DNA of 64,000 nt from Zygnema cylindricum (Eukaryota > Streptophyta > Zygnematophyceae > Zygnematales > Zygnemataceae), in NCBI GenBank assembly GCA_037447655.1, contig JBBHKE010000488.1:105978-169977 (forward strand), read 5' to 3'. Under the pieces are notes generated by a model, which was given only the letters and a program-made list of their open reading frames with translations, ran no database searches and was not told where the DNA came from. A program made the position numbers and the translations under genes. Each line of letters opens with the position of its first letter. The first letter of the stretch is position 1. Below, piece after piece: positions 1 through 13,170 of the stretch.

Positions 1-1336
1 CTAACAATGTCACAAGCTTGAGCTTATGAAAACAGATTAGTTGTAAGCAAACATACCCATTTTATCAGTGACAATAATAATACTTATGCTATATTTCAAA
101 TTAATGCCTAAAAAATGCTTTTCTATGCCCGTCTGTTTCCTTATAGGGCAATTACATTTGATAAAAATTCAGTGAATCACAGTAACCACAGTTCAACAGC
201 CATACAGAATATAATGCATATGCTATAATTACTGAAAACTCAGGATTACATATGCTTGACCTTGTAACGATTGTAATGAAAATTTTCATTTGGAAAAGTA
301 CAGCAAAATGAATATAAAAAAGGACTACAGCAATTACTTTCCACATCAGTAGCATTACTGATAAATTTCAAGTAAATACTTCTGACGGCAGCCAGTATCA
401 GCGGATTTTTTCGCGTTATTTCCAGTTACTTATGTTTTCCATAAACGGGTTATACAAACAACCAGTGACCATTACATCGGTTACTGACAACAATCGCGTT
501 ATTTTGCCATGTGTAATTAATTACCCTATTTAAAAAAACGTGTTGTTGCTATCACCAAAGAGCAAACTATAAGTTGAAAAATTATAGTGAAAAAAAAGAA
601 AAACAGAGTAGTGAGAAGAGGAATCCTGCATATCCCATAGGTAAAGTTCAAAAAACAGCTTGTGTTTATCGAAAGAGGCCCAACTGATGCCGGTCTGAAC
701 TTAACGATATGAATAATAACCAAAACAAAGTGAACAAATATATTTGATGGTTTTTGGGTTTTCTAGTATTCGGTAAAGAGATTTTTTGGGAGTCCCGAGG
801 TTTGACACATCGATGCAAGACATGAATTTGAAGATAAATTCAACAAAACATATGTTTGAAATGAGGTTTCTGCTTTCTGCCAGAGATGTTGAAGGGAGGT
901 AACATAAAATTTAAGGTAATGATAACCGTGTGATTCTACTTAGTAAACGGAAAAACACAATAGATGATTAATTTGATGTTACCCTAGACTTCACTAAAAG
1001 GTTTAATCTTGTTAACGTGCAAAAAAAACTGCCATCAACATTGTTGTTATCATTAAGTGTGCCAGATTTTTAGTATATTTAAAAAAAGGGGGAGTGCTAA
1101 CTCTAAATTGTGATACTGCGATAAATAAACCAAAACAAAAAGCTGTTGTGCTAAGAAATAAAAAAATGAAAATCCTGTTTTTGTGTCAGTCATCTTTACC
1201 AAACCTCTCATTACCAAAAGGCACACAGCCTAACTACAGTTGTCTCCTTGAATAAATGACAGAGCATATGTCAGACGAAATTCAATGTGTAGCAACACAA
1301 GTTTTTCCAAAAGGAAATAACATGCGCAAGATAAGA
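1..1336. other. AT-rich intergenic DNA downstream of the RBBP6-like gene
   Basis: No exon, RNA gene or transposon could be supported here on either strand. The stretch is AT-rich with short A and T runs. It should contain the 3' UTR and polyadenylation signal of the minus-strand gene that stops at 1337, but no single signal stands out enough to mark. Confidence 0.5.
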
Positions 1337-4300
1337 TCAAACATTCTCACCCATATTCATATTCGGTGGGCCGTGTGCAAACATCCCCGGATATTGTGGA
1401 TAATGTCCCATTGGATCCATTCCCATCATCTGTTCTGGACACTCCCATGGAGGGTGTTCAAACGACCCACATTTGGGACAAGGATGATCGACCTGGAAAA
1501 TTCCAAACAGAAAATAAAAAGGTAAAATGAATAACAAATGTGTATGGATATATATGCATGCACCGAAAGAGGAAATGATAAGTCATTCTACATTTACGAA
1601 AGAAGCACAAACAAGACATTTAGATTCCTGCGTTTTTTACCTGCCAGTAGAAAATTACCCAAGCCAGCCAACACAAAGCAGCAACCGCAATGAAACAAAC
1701 TAATTTGGAACCGCTTCAATAATATCCTTTACACCATCTTTCTTTTTGTCTAATATTAATCGATGGGCAAAAATGGTGCGCTGAAAATACACTTCATTGC
1801 TACCTGAGTAAACGACACTACTTTTGTTGACGTAAAATTCTAATTGAATAATAAAATTAAGGGCTGGATAACCTGGCAAAATGCCGCGCACTCACTTAAC
1901 TAGCATTCTCCACACTATTTTCATGATGATGGGTAGAAAAAAAGACATAACAAAATGAGCGTTATTAATTCTATTAGTGACGAACGATATAGTTGAAAGT
2001 ACCAGTAATCTCCTATGCATTACAAGTGGCTCCATACAAGCTCTCATGGTCCATTCACCAGGTTTACGATGATTCGGAGGACAAATATATTCGGCATCAA
2101 AGATTGGTTAGAATGATGTTTTCAATAATTTGAGAATTCAGATCATTGGGATACCATCTACCACCATTAGTCTGGGTAGAAAAAAGACGTGAACGGTATT
2201 CAGTGTAAACAGATGTGAAGGACCTAACATTATTTGGGCTCGATAAACAGTGTGTAACACTAATAGTCATTAAGAGATGTACATGAGAAATATTTTAAAC
2301 ACCGTGCATTGTCCACGCAGCTAAAGGAATTTGATTTTGACATTATCGTTAACTCCTCAAGAACTGCAACATAGACATATACCCATTTATTCCGTCTCAC
2401 AAACTGTCGCAAAAGCATCCACGATGTCAAACGTGAAAAGGTTTGGAAAAAGTACAGAAGAAATTTGCCTTGTATAAGTAAAATGCAAAAGGCAACAAAT
2501 TTTTTGCATGCTCACCTTCCCGTACATAAAAGGTGGAGGCTCCATTCCCATATCTGCACACCCACTCAAAATCCAGTGAACCCTTTTCTCACTTAAACCC
2601 TTCAGACATCCTCTCACTTGCACAAGAACCGGGTCATGTTAAAACAAAAACCGCTCCAATTTGATATAAAACAAGGAGATTATACGAAGTCCTTTGCATT
2701 GTTACCTGCAGGTGGAGCTCGGTTTTTTTTCTTCTTCTTAGTTCCTGATTTATTACGGTCAACCACCCTCAAACAAAATATTAGATAACACATGGCACCA
2801 AAGGTGCTCAAAAAATATAAATAGTGTATAAAGATGTCATACGTTGGCCCTCCAAAGGGAAAAAAAGAAAAAACAAGCAAAGCTGAAGAAAACATAACAA
2901 CTGACACATGCAAAAGGATTTCAATCCCTAAAACAAACCCGCGCGCACTAATAGACAATACGCTAAATTAGGTCAATCTACACCAAATACAGTGTAACAT
3001 AATTTGCCATACAAAAATCATTTTCTCACTCTTAACCTTTGAGTAAAAACCTTAAAACGAGAAAAAAAGCGAAAAAAATAAAACACCCAGAAAAATACTT
3101 CCTACTATAGCATAAAAATGTATGCATCCATTATACTAACACTACGACCAAAACTGAAATAAAAACTGGAACCAGAACTGAAAAAAAAAAACTGAGAAAC
3201 ACAAAGCAGAACCATTCCTCCAACAAGGAATTGAACACCCAGTGCTGTAGTTCTCCACCACCATATTCAGATATCCAAAGGGCTTCCCATATTATGTTTC
3301 CACATAGCCAAAAACCTATTGATCAAGCCTAAAATGAACCCCACGAGCATCACACAAAATTTCAACTTCCAATTCTTAATTTCCCAAAAGCAATTATTAA
3401 CTCTCCTGAAATTTTTGCCTCCCATTTTTGCCAGAAGAACAAAAGCTTGCTGAAACTTTAAAAAGCTTTGCGAACTAAAAAATAGGGAATGAAAGGCATA
3501 AATCTTTGAACTTTGCCTTAAAGATGTTACCACGTAACCTGATTCCTTGCAAATCCTCCACTATCGAGGTTGCAATAAAACTTATGGCGTAAAATCTGAA
3601 AACTGGATTGGGGAAATTAAAAAAAACCTTCATCTCTTGTCCTAGAAACACACCTTTGCTAGTCTCAGTCCCAATAGCTACAAGATCTCCACTGACAGCC
3701 ATGGATTGAGGCTCCAAAGGAGTCAAAGGCCTTGAAACTCCCTTCGAAGTCTCAGATTTTCCGACAATTCTGTTTTCTCCGCCGACCCCAATAGGACCTT
3801 TCCCACTTGGAAGCGGATCAGTTGAGAGAGTTGTACTTTCAACATCCTTCTGTTGTTTAGAAGGTGCTTGAACTCCCGATTCCGATTTATCTACTATTAC
3901 GAAACCACTTTTTGAAGGTGCAGAAATTGACTTCTGAGAATCCATATTAAGTACAGTTTTTTCTTGAGATTCTGCGCCTGATTCAGTGGTTTTCTTTGTA
4001 GAGGATGTTGCGTTTTCCTTAGTATTAGCCCCACTTCCTGCGGATCCTCTATCTGTCGAAATCGCAGGAATGGCGCCAGTTGAGCCAGCAGGCGGGGCAG
4101 GTGCTGCAAGAACAGATAATAATGATAATAATAAAGAGGCAAACTGGAATTAGACAAACATAAAATACGAAGCACATAAATTGATATGTTTAGAGGCTAG
4201 GACAAAAGGTTGATGATTAGAAAAGAAACCAAGTTGAAAAAATAGCACAAGATATGTGGGCTAAGCAGCCTTGACAGAATCACAAAAGGACAACGTAAAA

Positions 4301-7300
4301 TTAATAGATGCATAGCTTTTCATAGCAGCAGTCAGTAATGCTCGACTGTTCAGCTTTCTGTCTCTCCCTCCTACTCTCTCTCGCCCTCTCCCTCAGGGAC
4401 ATTAGAATTATGAAGTTCAACACCTGAAGATTCTTATTTTCCCTATAACATCTTCAATTGTTCCAAACCAATAACATACAATGTGCTTGTTGTGATCGCA
4501 TTGCTGCCTCATCGATCGAAGAAAACGCCACGAGAGATTCTTTGAATCGATCTACAGCTTGACGAAGCGCTTTATTTGGCATAAGATCATCGTTTTTAAA
4601 CTTAGAAGAACCACATTGTGGACATTTTCCAGTTTTGATTAGCTCATCCCTGATGCCTGTAAAAGAAATTGTAAAGAAAACAAACTGATTTAAAACTCAA
4701 GTTCCTCATTCTGAACACGAAGTTAAAACAGGTACAAAAGTGACTTAGCTCAGAACAGGTTTTTTTTTATCGCCCTTAGACTTGGGTAGAAAGTGACAGA
4801 AGTCCTTCAAAGTTCAGTTATCAATCAAAAAGATCTGCTACACAAGAGCATTAAGCAATTTACAGGTGCGAGGGTTTGGTCTGGAAAAATTAAACCCAAG
4901 AAATGAGGAAGCAAAGAGTAGGCTACGGAGATTGTGGGGACAGGACACTCTTTATTGCAGAAGTTACGAACTGCCTGAAATTAGCCATTAAAAACTATAT
5001 TTTCCAGGGAGATAAATACACATACATTGGTCACAAAAAGTCTCTTGACAACAGGGAATAAGGACGGCATCTCGAAAAAGTCGTTTACACAAAGGACAGC
5101 GTAATTCAGGAGGAGGTTCAACTGTTGTTGGTCTCATGTGAAGCAATGCATCTGCTTCCTTTTCAAACCGCTCCCTGAAACATAGAAACCGTCACAATAG
5201 TTTAGCTTAAAACAATAGTCCTAACTTCGTAGGAAAAGTTTCACGCTTCACACAACAGACATAAATACAACAGTCTTAAGACAACAATCATGATTGTATA
5301 GAAACAGTTAAAGTTCACAGGACAATCACAACAATGGCACTCCCGTGTTGCTATTAATATGGCATTGTTTATCAATATTAAATTAGGAAAAAATATGACT
5401 ATTAATGCCAAAAGAAAATCAATGATATTAATTTAGAGTTGGTAACGTGATGGCATGCTGCCCTCTCCTTTAATTTGTGCTAAAAAGCACAAACACGGCT
5501 TTCTGTAAATAGAGATGAGCAATGCACTTGTTGATTATAATGCACAATATCCTAAGTAAAGTTGTCGAAAAACAGATGCTTCCTACATCAGCTCATATTT
5601 TTACAAAACACAGCATTTCTTCAATTTACAGTAGAGCATTGCCAAGTAAACTTGGATCGAGATACTCTCGAAACACTCATAGCCTAACAATACTTAGTGG
5701 CTAAACATACCGACCAACTAGCAGGACATTAAATATATGAACCAAACTGCTTGTGACATGTTGTGTTTCATCTTTACTCCGTAACAATAAAGTTTTCATA
5801 CAGAAACGGGGCAGCAACCCTAAACCCTAGAAACCCTGGTGATACTAACCCAAGCAATCAGCAAAACCTGAACAAATCTTTTATGTTTAAAATAGAAACT
5901 GTTGCCTTCAGATTGGAAAGAACATATTCTGTTTTCAAATCCGAAAAAGAAAGTTTAAAAACATACTCGTCAGGCCTCAATTTTACAATACGGCCATCAG
6001 GAGCAATTAAAGAACCCTCCTCATCAGCTTGCAGTCTTGTGCGAGGAATTCCCGAAGGTGGTTTTACTCTCTTGATATCATAGTTTGGATCACCATTAGT
6101 GGGGCAATGTTGAATGTAATGGCCTGAAAATTGACAAACAAACCACAGATCTTCCTTATGTATGGAAACTTTCTTAAAAAGTACTTCTGCCACTGCATTT
6201 TTCCGCTGTACACAATTAGGTGAGAAAAAGGCCTAAATTTTTGCAGTATGATGTCACAGTATGATGAAGGGAACAAAATCTTACCATACCATCCCATTAT
6301 TACTCCAACCCAGCTTTAGATCCGAAACTCGTTTGCTTCAAGATTGTAAGCGAATGAAGATCAATGTTTGACAACAGAAAATGAACAATTCCAAGCTAAA
6401 CATCAGATTTCTCGGAGATTCTACCTTTCATTGCATACTGCATTTCTCAGAAAAGCACTTGTTGATAAAAACAACTTGTAGAAGATTACAATAGGGAAGA
6501 TATATATTCACCTGCTTGACCACAACGATGACATATATAACCAGCAGGTGGAGTATTACTCCTACCCGAAAATGTGAATCTTCCACCTGAACCCAAAACC
6601 AAGCCTGTAAAGTGAAGGCCAGACTGAAAATGCAGCCGAACGAGAAAATTGAGCAAAAACTGGAGTCTAAATTAAAATCTGAACCCCGACCGGGGTCGTG
6701 GAGTCTGAAGTAAAAATGAAGCAAAAAGATAGGAATGTGTAAAGTGAGACTGAGATCCTAAACCACAATCTGTAAAGCGGAATTTAGCAAAAGATAAATC
6801 AAAATTCTGAAATTAGTCAAGTGTCTCAAATCAGGGTATATTTCCAGGTGATTTGATGATAAAATATCCCCATAAGTTTCTCAACGACCGAGGAAAAAAT
6901 GAAACACATATATCGCGCATAAGCGAAGCCCTCTAAAGCCCGAAATAGAGCAATGCAATGCAGTAACCATGCACATAGGTGTAAAATTTGTCCCCAATGT
7001 ACCTGCCCCTCCCCTGCCTGCACCTCTGCCAAAAGATCCTCTTCCAAAACCACGTCCAGCCTCTTGAGTTTGCCTGTTAATCAAAACAGATAAATTTGTT
7101 GGTTTGATAAAAAAAAAATGAAATTAACGCAAAATCCTATAGTGTTCTAGCACCTTATCTAGCAAAAAAAGAAGAAAATACACAAAGGGACATGAAAACA
7201 TTTCACAAACATGCCCCTGATTTCTGTCAACCAACTGACTACATGATACTTTTCAGCAAGTCCAAAGAAAAGTGAAGACAAATTCTACGGTGTCATGTCA

Positions 7301-9900
7301 CAAAACAAATAGACAGACAGGTCTGCAATCAGAAAAAAGAAACCAGGGTTCTGCTCTAAGACTTATATAGGTCTAATCTCTACAACAACAAAAATATAAG
7401 TTTTTCTGAGGTTGCCTACAGAACTGGAACAAGATAGCCAAAGGGTTTTCAAGGGTTTTTTCGAGGTTTTAACAGATGTCACTCTACAGTCACACAGCAC
7501 ATAGACTAAGGCTTCCGAAGTTTTTTTTTTATTATTATTATTAATTGATTCTACCTCTGCCAATCAGTCAACTGGTTATCATCATTTTCTGAAAGGTCTA
7601 GTGATTCTGCCTCTGTCAATCTTCCGACTGTTTTTCACCATTTTTTACAATGTTAAGTGATTCTACCTCTGCCAATCTGTCGACTGTTTCTTCACCATGG
7701 CAGCAAGTTTAGCTTCTTCCTCATCTTCTGCCATAGATGCCGCAGCTGTCTGCGTAGACAGCGAATACATATCGCCAAAGTCATCCTGAAAAAAAAAACA
7801 TAATTTGTTAAACACAAACTTAAAATCCAGCCAATGAATACACAATCAGCTGCACTCAATATACTAGTCTTTTTTATTATTATGGTTTCTAAAAACACAA
7901 ACATTCCATAGAAAAATATGTTATAAGAATGAGTGATTCTTCAGTATCAGCAAGCATATGCATAAAAGCAAAAATTCATAATCATGACAACGAATATTGC
8001 ATATTAATGTCATGCTTGTTAGAACAATTAATTGGCATTCTTGTATGTTTAGTGTTTTGAATGACATCTAACCATTGATAGAGAGGGAAACAGCCTGTTC
8101 TGTACTAGACAACAAGGTTACTAGCCAACAACAGGGTCACAATTCACCTGCAATAAATTCCGCCATTTGATACCTTTTCCTAAGTTTCCACCGCTTTTAG
8201 TGTGGCTATTGTGTGATTTTTCCAAGACTGACCACCACTCTCAGTATAAATTCCTGCTTGGACTTTTTTTTTTGTTGTATGGATTGCTTTATTAGGAAAT
8301 GCAGATAATACTGAAGTGTGGCACAATAGCACACCATTCATTGACACTAAAACAAAAGAATTATCATTGTACATTGCTAAATTATATAAATTATACTAGC
8401 ATAGGTTTGGCCAAACTCTCTGCAATTAGTGGTACTTTGTTTTTCGAGGACAAAAAAAGTGCAAGACCAAATGAGTATGATTAACGCACAAAATAATAAG
8501 TTGTGTACTTTCAAACAACAATTGGTGTAAATAACTTTTAGCTAGTCACCCTAAAGAAATGTACTATTAGGGAAAAAATTTCGTGACAGCAAAAACTTTT
8601 ATGTTAGCAGGAGAGCCGGACGGTGCATTGATCTCCAATGAAATCATTTGGCTCTTAACTGTCAAACATTAAAAAAAGGGAAAAAAACCGACAAAATGGA
8701 AAATAACAGAAAAAGAGGGGGGAAGAGGGATGACCTCACCAAAAACTGATCCACAAAAAGAAGAAATTAGTTATTGGTAGTACCTGAAGAGATGATTCTG
8801 CGGCAGTTGGGTCTTCTGCTTTTCCAAGCTGAAGAGTACCCAAGTCTTGCTTTGATGGTTTCGACTTTCCACTGGCAAATACCAAAAAAAAACAAAAAAA
8901 AAAGTCAACCACAGTCAGGAAGGAAAAAGTAAGCCACATTCAGAATTGTGAAACATCAGATGAAATTATAAGAGATTTTACTTTTGTGAGGTGCATCGTG
9001 GGCCATTCAAAGCTGAAGAGAAAAGATCAAGTTAACCACAGACAGAAAGGTAAAAAAACGGTGAGGTTACATCGTAAGATGTTATATTTTTAAAATGTTC
9101 ATCCCCTTCAACAAAGAGTCCTTCACCCCAAAATTGTCATTTTTAGGGTTTTAAAACCCTGGAAAAGCTGAAAATAATTCATCGCATGTGGAAGAAAAAA
9201 CCCTAGATAAAAATAAGAGAAAGAAGACAATCATTGTTGCAAAGTCTGCAACAATAACTATTTGTCAATAACAAGCTGCAAAAAGGAGTGGCAAAAAACA
9301 GCAATTATGTAACTTCAGCACCAGAAATATCATGTTTTTGCAAAAATAGAGTGAAAAAAAACCAAGCAATTATGCAAAAACAGCAATAGGAACATCATAC
9401 TTGTCTGTCGGAAGTTGCAAATTCTCTTTTCGAGTGGCTGGAACTCTCTTAACGATCACACTAGTGTTCCTTGGAATAGGAAAAATATCATCGGTGTAGT
9501 CTGGATAACAACAAAAAATAAACAAAAGATTCTAAAAACATGAGAACAAGAGCAGACTGTGAACATAAGCCAGGAAAATGAGAGGAGGGGGAGGGGGAGA
9601 GAGAGGGAGAGAGGGGGGGAGAAGAGGGAGAGAGGGAGAGAGAGAGACAGCGAGAAAGGGGAGAGAGGGAAAGAGAGAGGGGGAAGAGGGAGAGAGAGAG
9701 AGAGAGGGAGGGAAAGAGGGACGTCTGGACTTACCTTCACCAGTTTCAGCATCAGTAATTAACAAATCAAAATCAGTGGCGTTACCGAGGTGCTTCTGCT
9801 CCACAATCCTATCCTTCAAATTTGCCACTGTTATAAAATGGCCATCAATAGTTACTGAATCAAAAGTTTTGGCAGCTTTGAATTTAAAATGAACTGCCAT
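1337..9900 (-). CDS. RBBP6: RBBP6/Mpe1-family protein (DWNN, CCHC knuckle, RING), 13 exons
   Basis: Exons in gene order: 9735-9900, 9401-9500, 8784-8871, 7667-7785, 7003-7073, 6512-6604, 5967-6123, 5026-5174, 4480-4656, 3654-4103, 2706-2744, 2516-2553 and 1337-1492. All junctions keep frame with GT/AG ends and sum to 1803 nt, giving 600 residues. Residues 1-85 are the ubiquitin-like DWNN domain (starts MAVHFKFKAAKTFDSVTIDG; ends near RNTSVIVKRVPA). An RG-rich linker (about 169-181) is followed by a zinc knuckle, CHRCGQAGHYIQHC (206-219), and the family hallmark CPTNGDP. The RING is at 291-329 (CPLC, CCQETFCDQC, CPQC). A Ser/Thr-rich low-complexity region and a KKKKK patch follow. A second CCHC motif, CPKCGSFEHPPWEC, lies at 554-567. 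Family members act in pre-mRNA cleavage and polyadenylation (yeast Mpe1) and as ubiquitin ligases. The first intron holds a pyrimidine-rich satellite on the sense strand. Exons 11 and 12 are short and rest on phase alone. Confidence 0.9.
7547..7712. repeat. 56-bp tandem triplication carrying the exon-4 splice donor
   Basis: Three imperfect copies with exact 56-bp spacing start at 7547, 7603 and 7659. Each contains the minus-strand donor context of RBBP6 exon 4 (GATTGGCAGAG/GTAGAA or a close variant). The third copy overlaps the end of the exon, and the other two lie in the following intron. They create potential alternative donors 56 and 112 nt downstream. Using either would change the frame. 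Confidence 0.8.
9578..9722. repeat. GA-rich satellite in RBBP6 intron 1 (CT-rich on the gene strand)
   Basis: An almost pure purine tract on plus (GAGAGGGAGAGA-type) lies inside the first intron of the minus-strand gene. On the coding strand it is a polypyrimidine tract upstream of the exon-2 acceptor at 9500. Confidence 0.9.
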
Positions 9901-9904
9901 TTTT

Positions 9905-10120
9905 TGTTTTTACTGATTTTTCTGCTGACAGACTTTTCTGCTAAACGAATTTTCAGCAAACCGATTTTTCTGCTAACCAACTATCTGAATGCTCTGCTAA
10001 CAGAATCTATAATTTCTGTTTACCGACTTTTCTGTTCACTGCCTTATCAGCCCACTGCTCTGAAATATTTTCCGTTTACTAAATATTTTTCATTTACTAC
10101 TTATCCTGCTAAACAGTTAC
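9905..10120. repeat. Degenerate ~18-20 bp repeat (GACTTTTCTGCTAACCGA-like) upstream of RBBP6
   Basis: About ten diverged copies of a TTTTCTGCTAAC-type unit begin directly upstream of the RBBP6 start codon. The stretch overlaps the expected 5' UTR and core promoter. No TATA box was assigned. Confidence 0.65.
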
Positions 10121-10439
10121 ACCCTTTTCTTTCTATCAATTTTCACGGAACCTCACACAGAATAATCTAGTTTCCTGCTTAGTTGTAAAAAGCCAAAAAA
10201 AATCAAAATCAAAATCAAAAGAAAAGAAAAAGAAAAGGATAAAATTTAAGGGGAAAAAAACGTTTCCAGTTTAAGAGTGCAGATGAGATTGAAATCTGTA
10301 CGGGAAGGAGGGGAAAGGAGAAGCATATGCAAAATGGAAGAGAACATTCAAACAACTTCTTGTGTTTGTCCGTACATCATTCGTGAAGTTTTGCTACTAC
10401 AACAGAAAAATACGTCCCCCTCCCTCCCTCTTCCACTCC

Positions 10440-10770
10440 CTCTCCCTCTACAGAAAGGGCTTTTACACAAAGAAAATAAACCTTTAGAAGGCAACAAAAA
10501 GGTAGTAAAGCTTTCTTACAGAGAAAATAAACCCTAAAAAGTCATCAAAAAGCTATTGATGGCCTTTCGTAAGAGAAAATTAACCCTACGAATTCATCAA
10601 ATAGGTTGTGAGGGCTTCTTTTACAAGGGCATAAACCAAAAATTAGCAACAAATAGATAGTGAGGGCTTATTTAACGGCTAAAATTAACCCTAAGAAGTC
10701 AAAAACGAAGGTCGGAAGGATTTGTTGCAGTTGCGGCGAAAATAAACCCTAAGAAGACATCAAAAAAGTA
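10440..10770. repeat. Degenerate ~60-bp tandem repeat, about five copies
   Basis: Each unit contains a version of AAAATAAACCCTAAGAAGTC followed by ATCAAAAAGGTA and GGCTT. Copies are strongly diverged. No coding frame runs through the block. Confidence 0.7.
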
Positions 10771-12700
10771 CCAAATTATTCAATATGAATGGAGTAAGTT
10801 TGGCTGCAATACTTATTCTTCTACAAAATAACGGCTCAGAAGTATACATGCATTCTTGATTATCTTTTCCTTTCTTTTCTTGTTTTTTAAATTTTTTGTG
10901 CTGTCAACAGTTTTTCAACAAAACCACGAACAAATATTTTTACTTTTTACTTTTCACTTTCTTCAACTTTTTTCCTTTTTTCCTTTTTTCCTTTTTTGTT
11001 TCGTTCCTTACATACGTTCGTCATATACAAAAAAAAACATAAAGTTGATCATTCAGAAAAAAACACTGAAAAGATAAAACAAAAATAAAAGGAACTCTAC
11101 TACAATTTATACAGTGCCTTTTTCCAAAATTCAAAGATTTTCATTCACGTCACGCATGCATAAGAGCATCCGGAAGAAAACTATGGCTCTACTTTAATTT
11201 CTACTCTTGTAGTTTTAGGGTTCGAAAAGGTCTAAGTTCAACAGTTAAATTGGAATTTCAAGGACGTAAGTACACTCGACAACGTAACTGGATTCGAAAT
11301 TAGTACATTGCGCGATCTGCAGGGCCGCCCATGACTTTTCGTGTACATTAAAGTATTAAAGCAGTAAACGTACCAGAAGTACAGTACAGCGTGTGTCGCT
11401 TTAAGTCTTTAACGTACTATACGTACTATACTGTGTATACGTTATTTGTTTTAACTATGGTACACCGTGAATCGATATTTGGGCCAACAACTATTTCACC
11501 ACTTAAAACGTTCGGTTTCGTGCACACGTCGAACTATTAATCTGACGGCTGAATGGAAAAGTAAAAACTCTCACTTTTTGATTCGCGGTCACTAAACGGA
11601 AAAAGAACGCGTGTGCAGAAAAAGAAGTTGATTAAAGTGGCGGAAAAAACATTGAGGCTAATCAAGTGAAAGAAGATTTGTGTTTCCAAAAACGCGATGT
11701 TTCAACCATCAAACTACAAAATATTATTGAAATGTAAAATGTTGACGACCACTAAAGGTAAGAGAGGGAAATCCTTTGGACTTAAAACACAAAAAGTTGT
11801 TAGCCACGCTAAAACTTGAAAAAAAAAATACATAGCTACAACAACACTAAATAGCTTGATGGCGAAAGAGAAAGTGAGCCCTTAGCCTAAAGCTTGAGAC
11901 TATGCCACCCACAAGGTTAGAATGATGAATATCATCTAAGTCTCACATTTCACTGGTATGCTCTACTGGAGAAGGGTTGAAGCTTGGGAACACTAAAAGG
12001 CAATGGAGATCCAATGGCGATAGAAAGCCTACATGGAAATTCGGAAGGGTTGTCAAGTCCTCTAACGTCAAAAGGTTGTTGAGCGCAAAAACGTAAGAAG
12101 ATGTCCAACGAGGAGTTCCTAATGATCTCCACAATAAACAGTATGAAGTTGTCAGTTGGGTCTCAATTCACATTAGCGCGTTTTTTATAGGTTGTTCCAT
12201 CTCGATGAAGGACAATACAATACAATTATACGCGTGAGAAACATGGGATCTCATGAGGTATGTGTTAATTATATCACCTTGTGTTTTTTCCGTTTTCTGT
12301 AGAATCACAAGACCCCGCAAGGGGCACGCATTGCCTCGGATTAAAAACATGGTAAGAGTATATGCCACGCTTCACGTTCGACTGCGTATCATGATTATTT
12401 GCCCATTAAATTGATTGCATCTTGAGCCATATTGTGTATTTTCGTATGTTCTTTGTTGTGGAAAAAATAACGCAAATGGGCGCTTCGCTCGTCTATATTT
12501 TTACCATAAACACAACGGGGCTTACCTACTAACGAAGGGTGGGGAAAGTCAAAAAACAAGTGAAAAACATAATAAAAATGAGGAGAAGACTTGCAAAATG
12601 ATACAACAATTGTCAAGGAAAATAAAGGGCTATTATGATTTTTAGGATTTTAGGGGTTTTTCAATAATTTGTAGCGTTTGGTGTTAGTATTTATAAAGAT
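10770..12700. other. Intergenic DNA, no gene supported
   Basis: AT-rich with short runs such as the TTTTTCC repeats near 10970. Near 11458 there is one end of the TACACCGTGAATCG-type MITE family. Short open frames at 11943-12645 have no recognisable domain and overlap on both strands, so they were not called. Confidence 0.4.
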
Positions 12701-12749
12701 TTAGGGTTTTAAAGGTTACGAGGGTTTTTTTTGTTTTTTCACGACTGCT

Positions 12750-13170
12750 TTTATTATCATGAATCTCACGGCCACAAAAAAATTGCAAATTAAGTTAAAG
12801 ACAACAGAAAAGACAAAACACACAAAAGCCAACACAAAAGAAAAAATTAACAAAAGACAACTCATAAAGATAAAATACAAAAAAGTAAAACTCGAAAAAG
12901 AAAAAAAAAACGAACTCACAAACGACAACAAACACACGACAGAAAAAAAGACATTGCACAAAAAAAACGCACACAAAAGTTAAGACACGCAATACATAAC
13001 ACATAATTGACAAACCACACAAGAGACAAATCACACTTAAGACAACACACAAATAAACAAACAAAAGAAAAAACGCACAAAATGCAAAACATAAAGCACA
13101 AAACACACGAAAGATAAAAGAAACAAAAACCACGCGAAAGAAACACACAAAAGATAAGACACAAGCTTAA
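12750..13170. repeat. A/C-rich low-complexity repeat (ACAAAAGACA-like)
   Basis: The stretch is made of AACACACAAAAGAYAA-like units with almost no T on plus. The long antisense frames here (F, C and V rich) are a by-product of this composition. Confidence 0.8.

Noticed and set aside
8982-9012. Possible 31-nt RBBP6 exon with GT/AG ends
   Set aside because: Including it shifts the frame of the following exons. Skipping it joins exon 9401-9500 to 8784-8871 in phase.
12750-13170. Cys/Phe/Val-rich minus-strand frames that look like membrane proteins
   Set aside because: Product of A/C-rich low-complexity DNA; no start context, no splice support.
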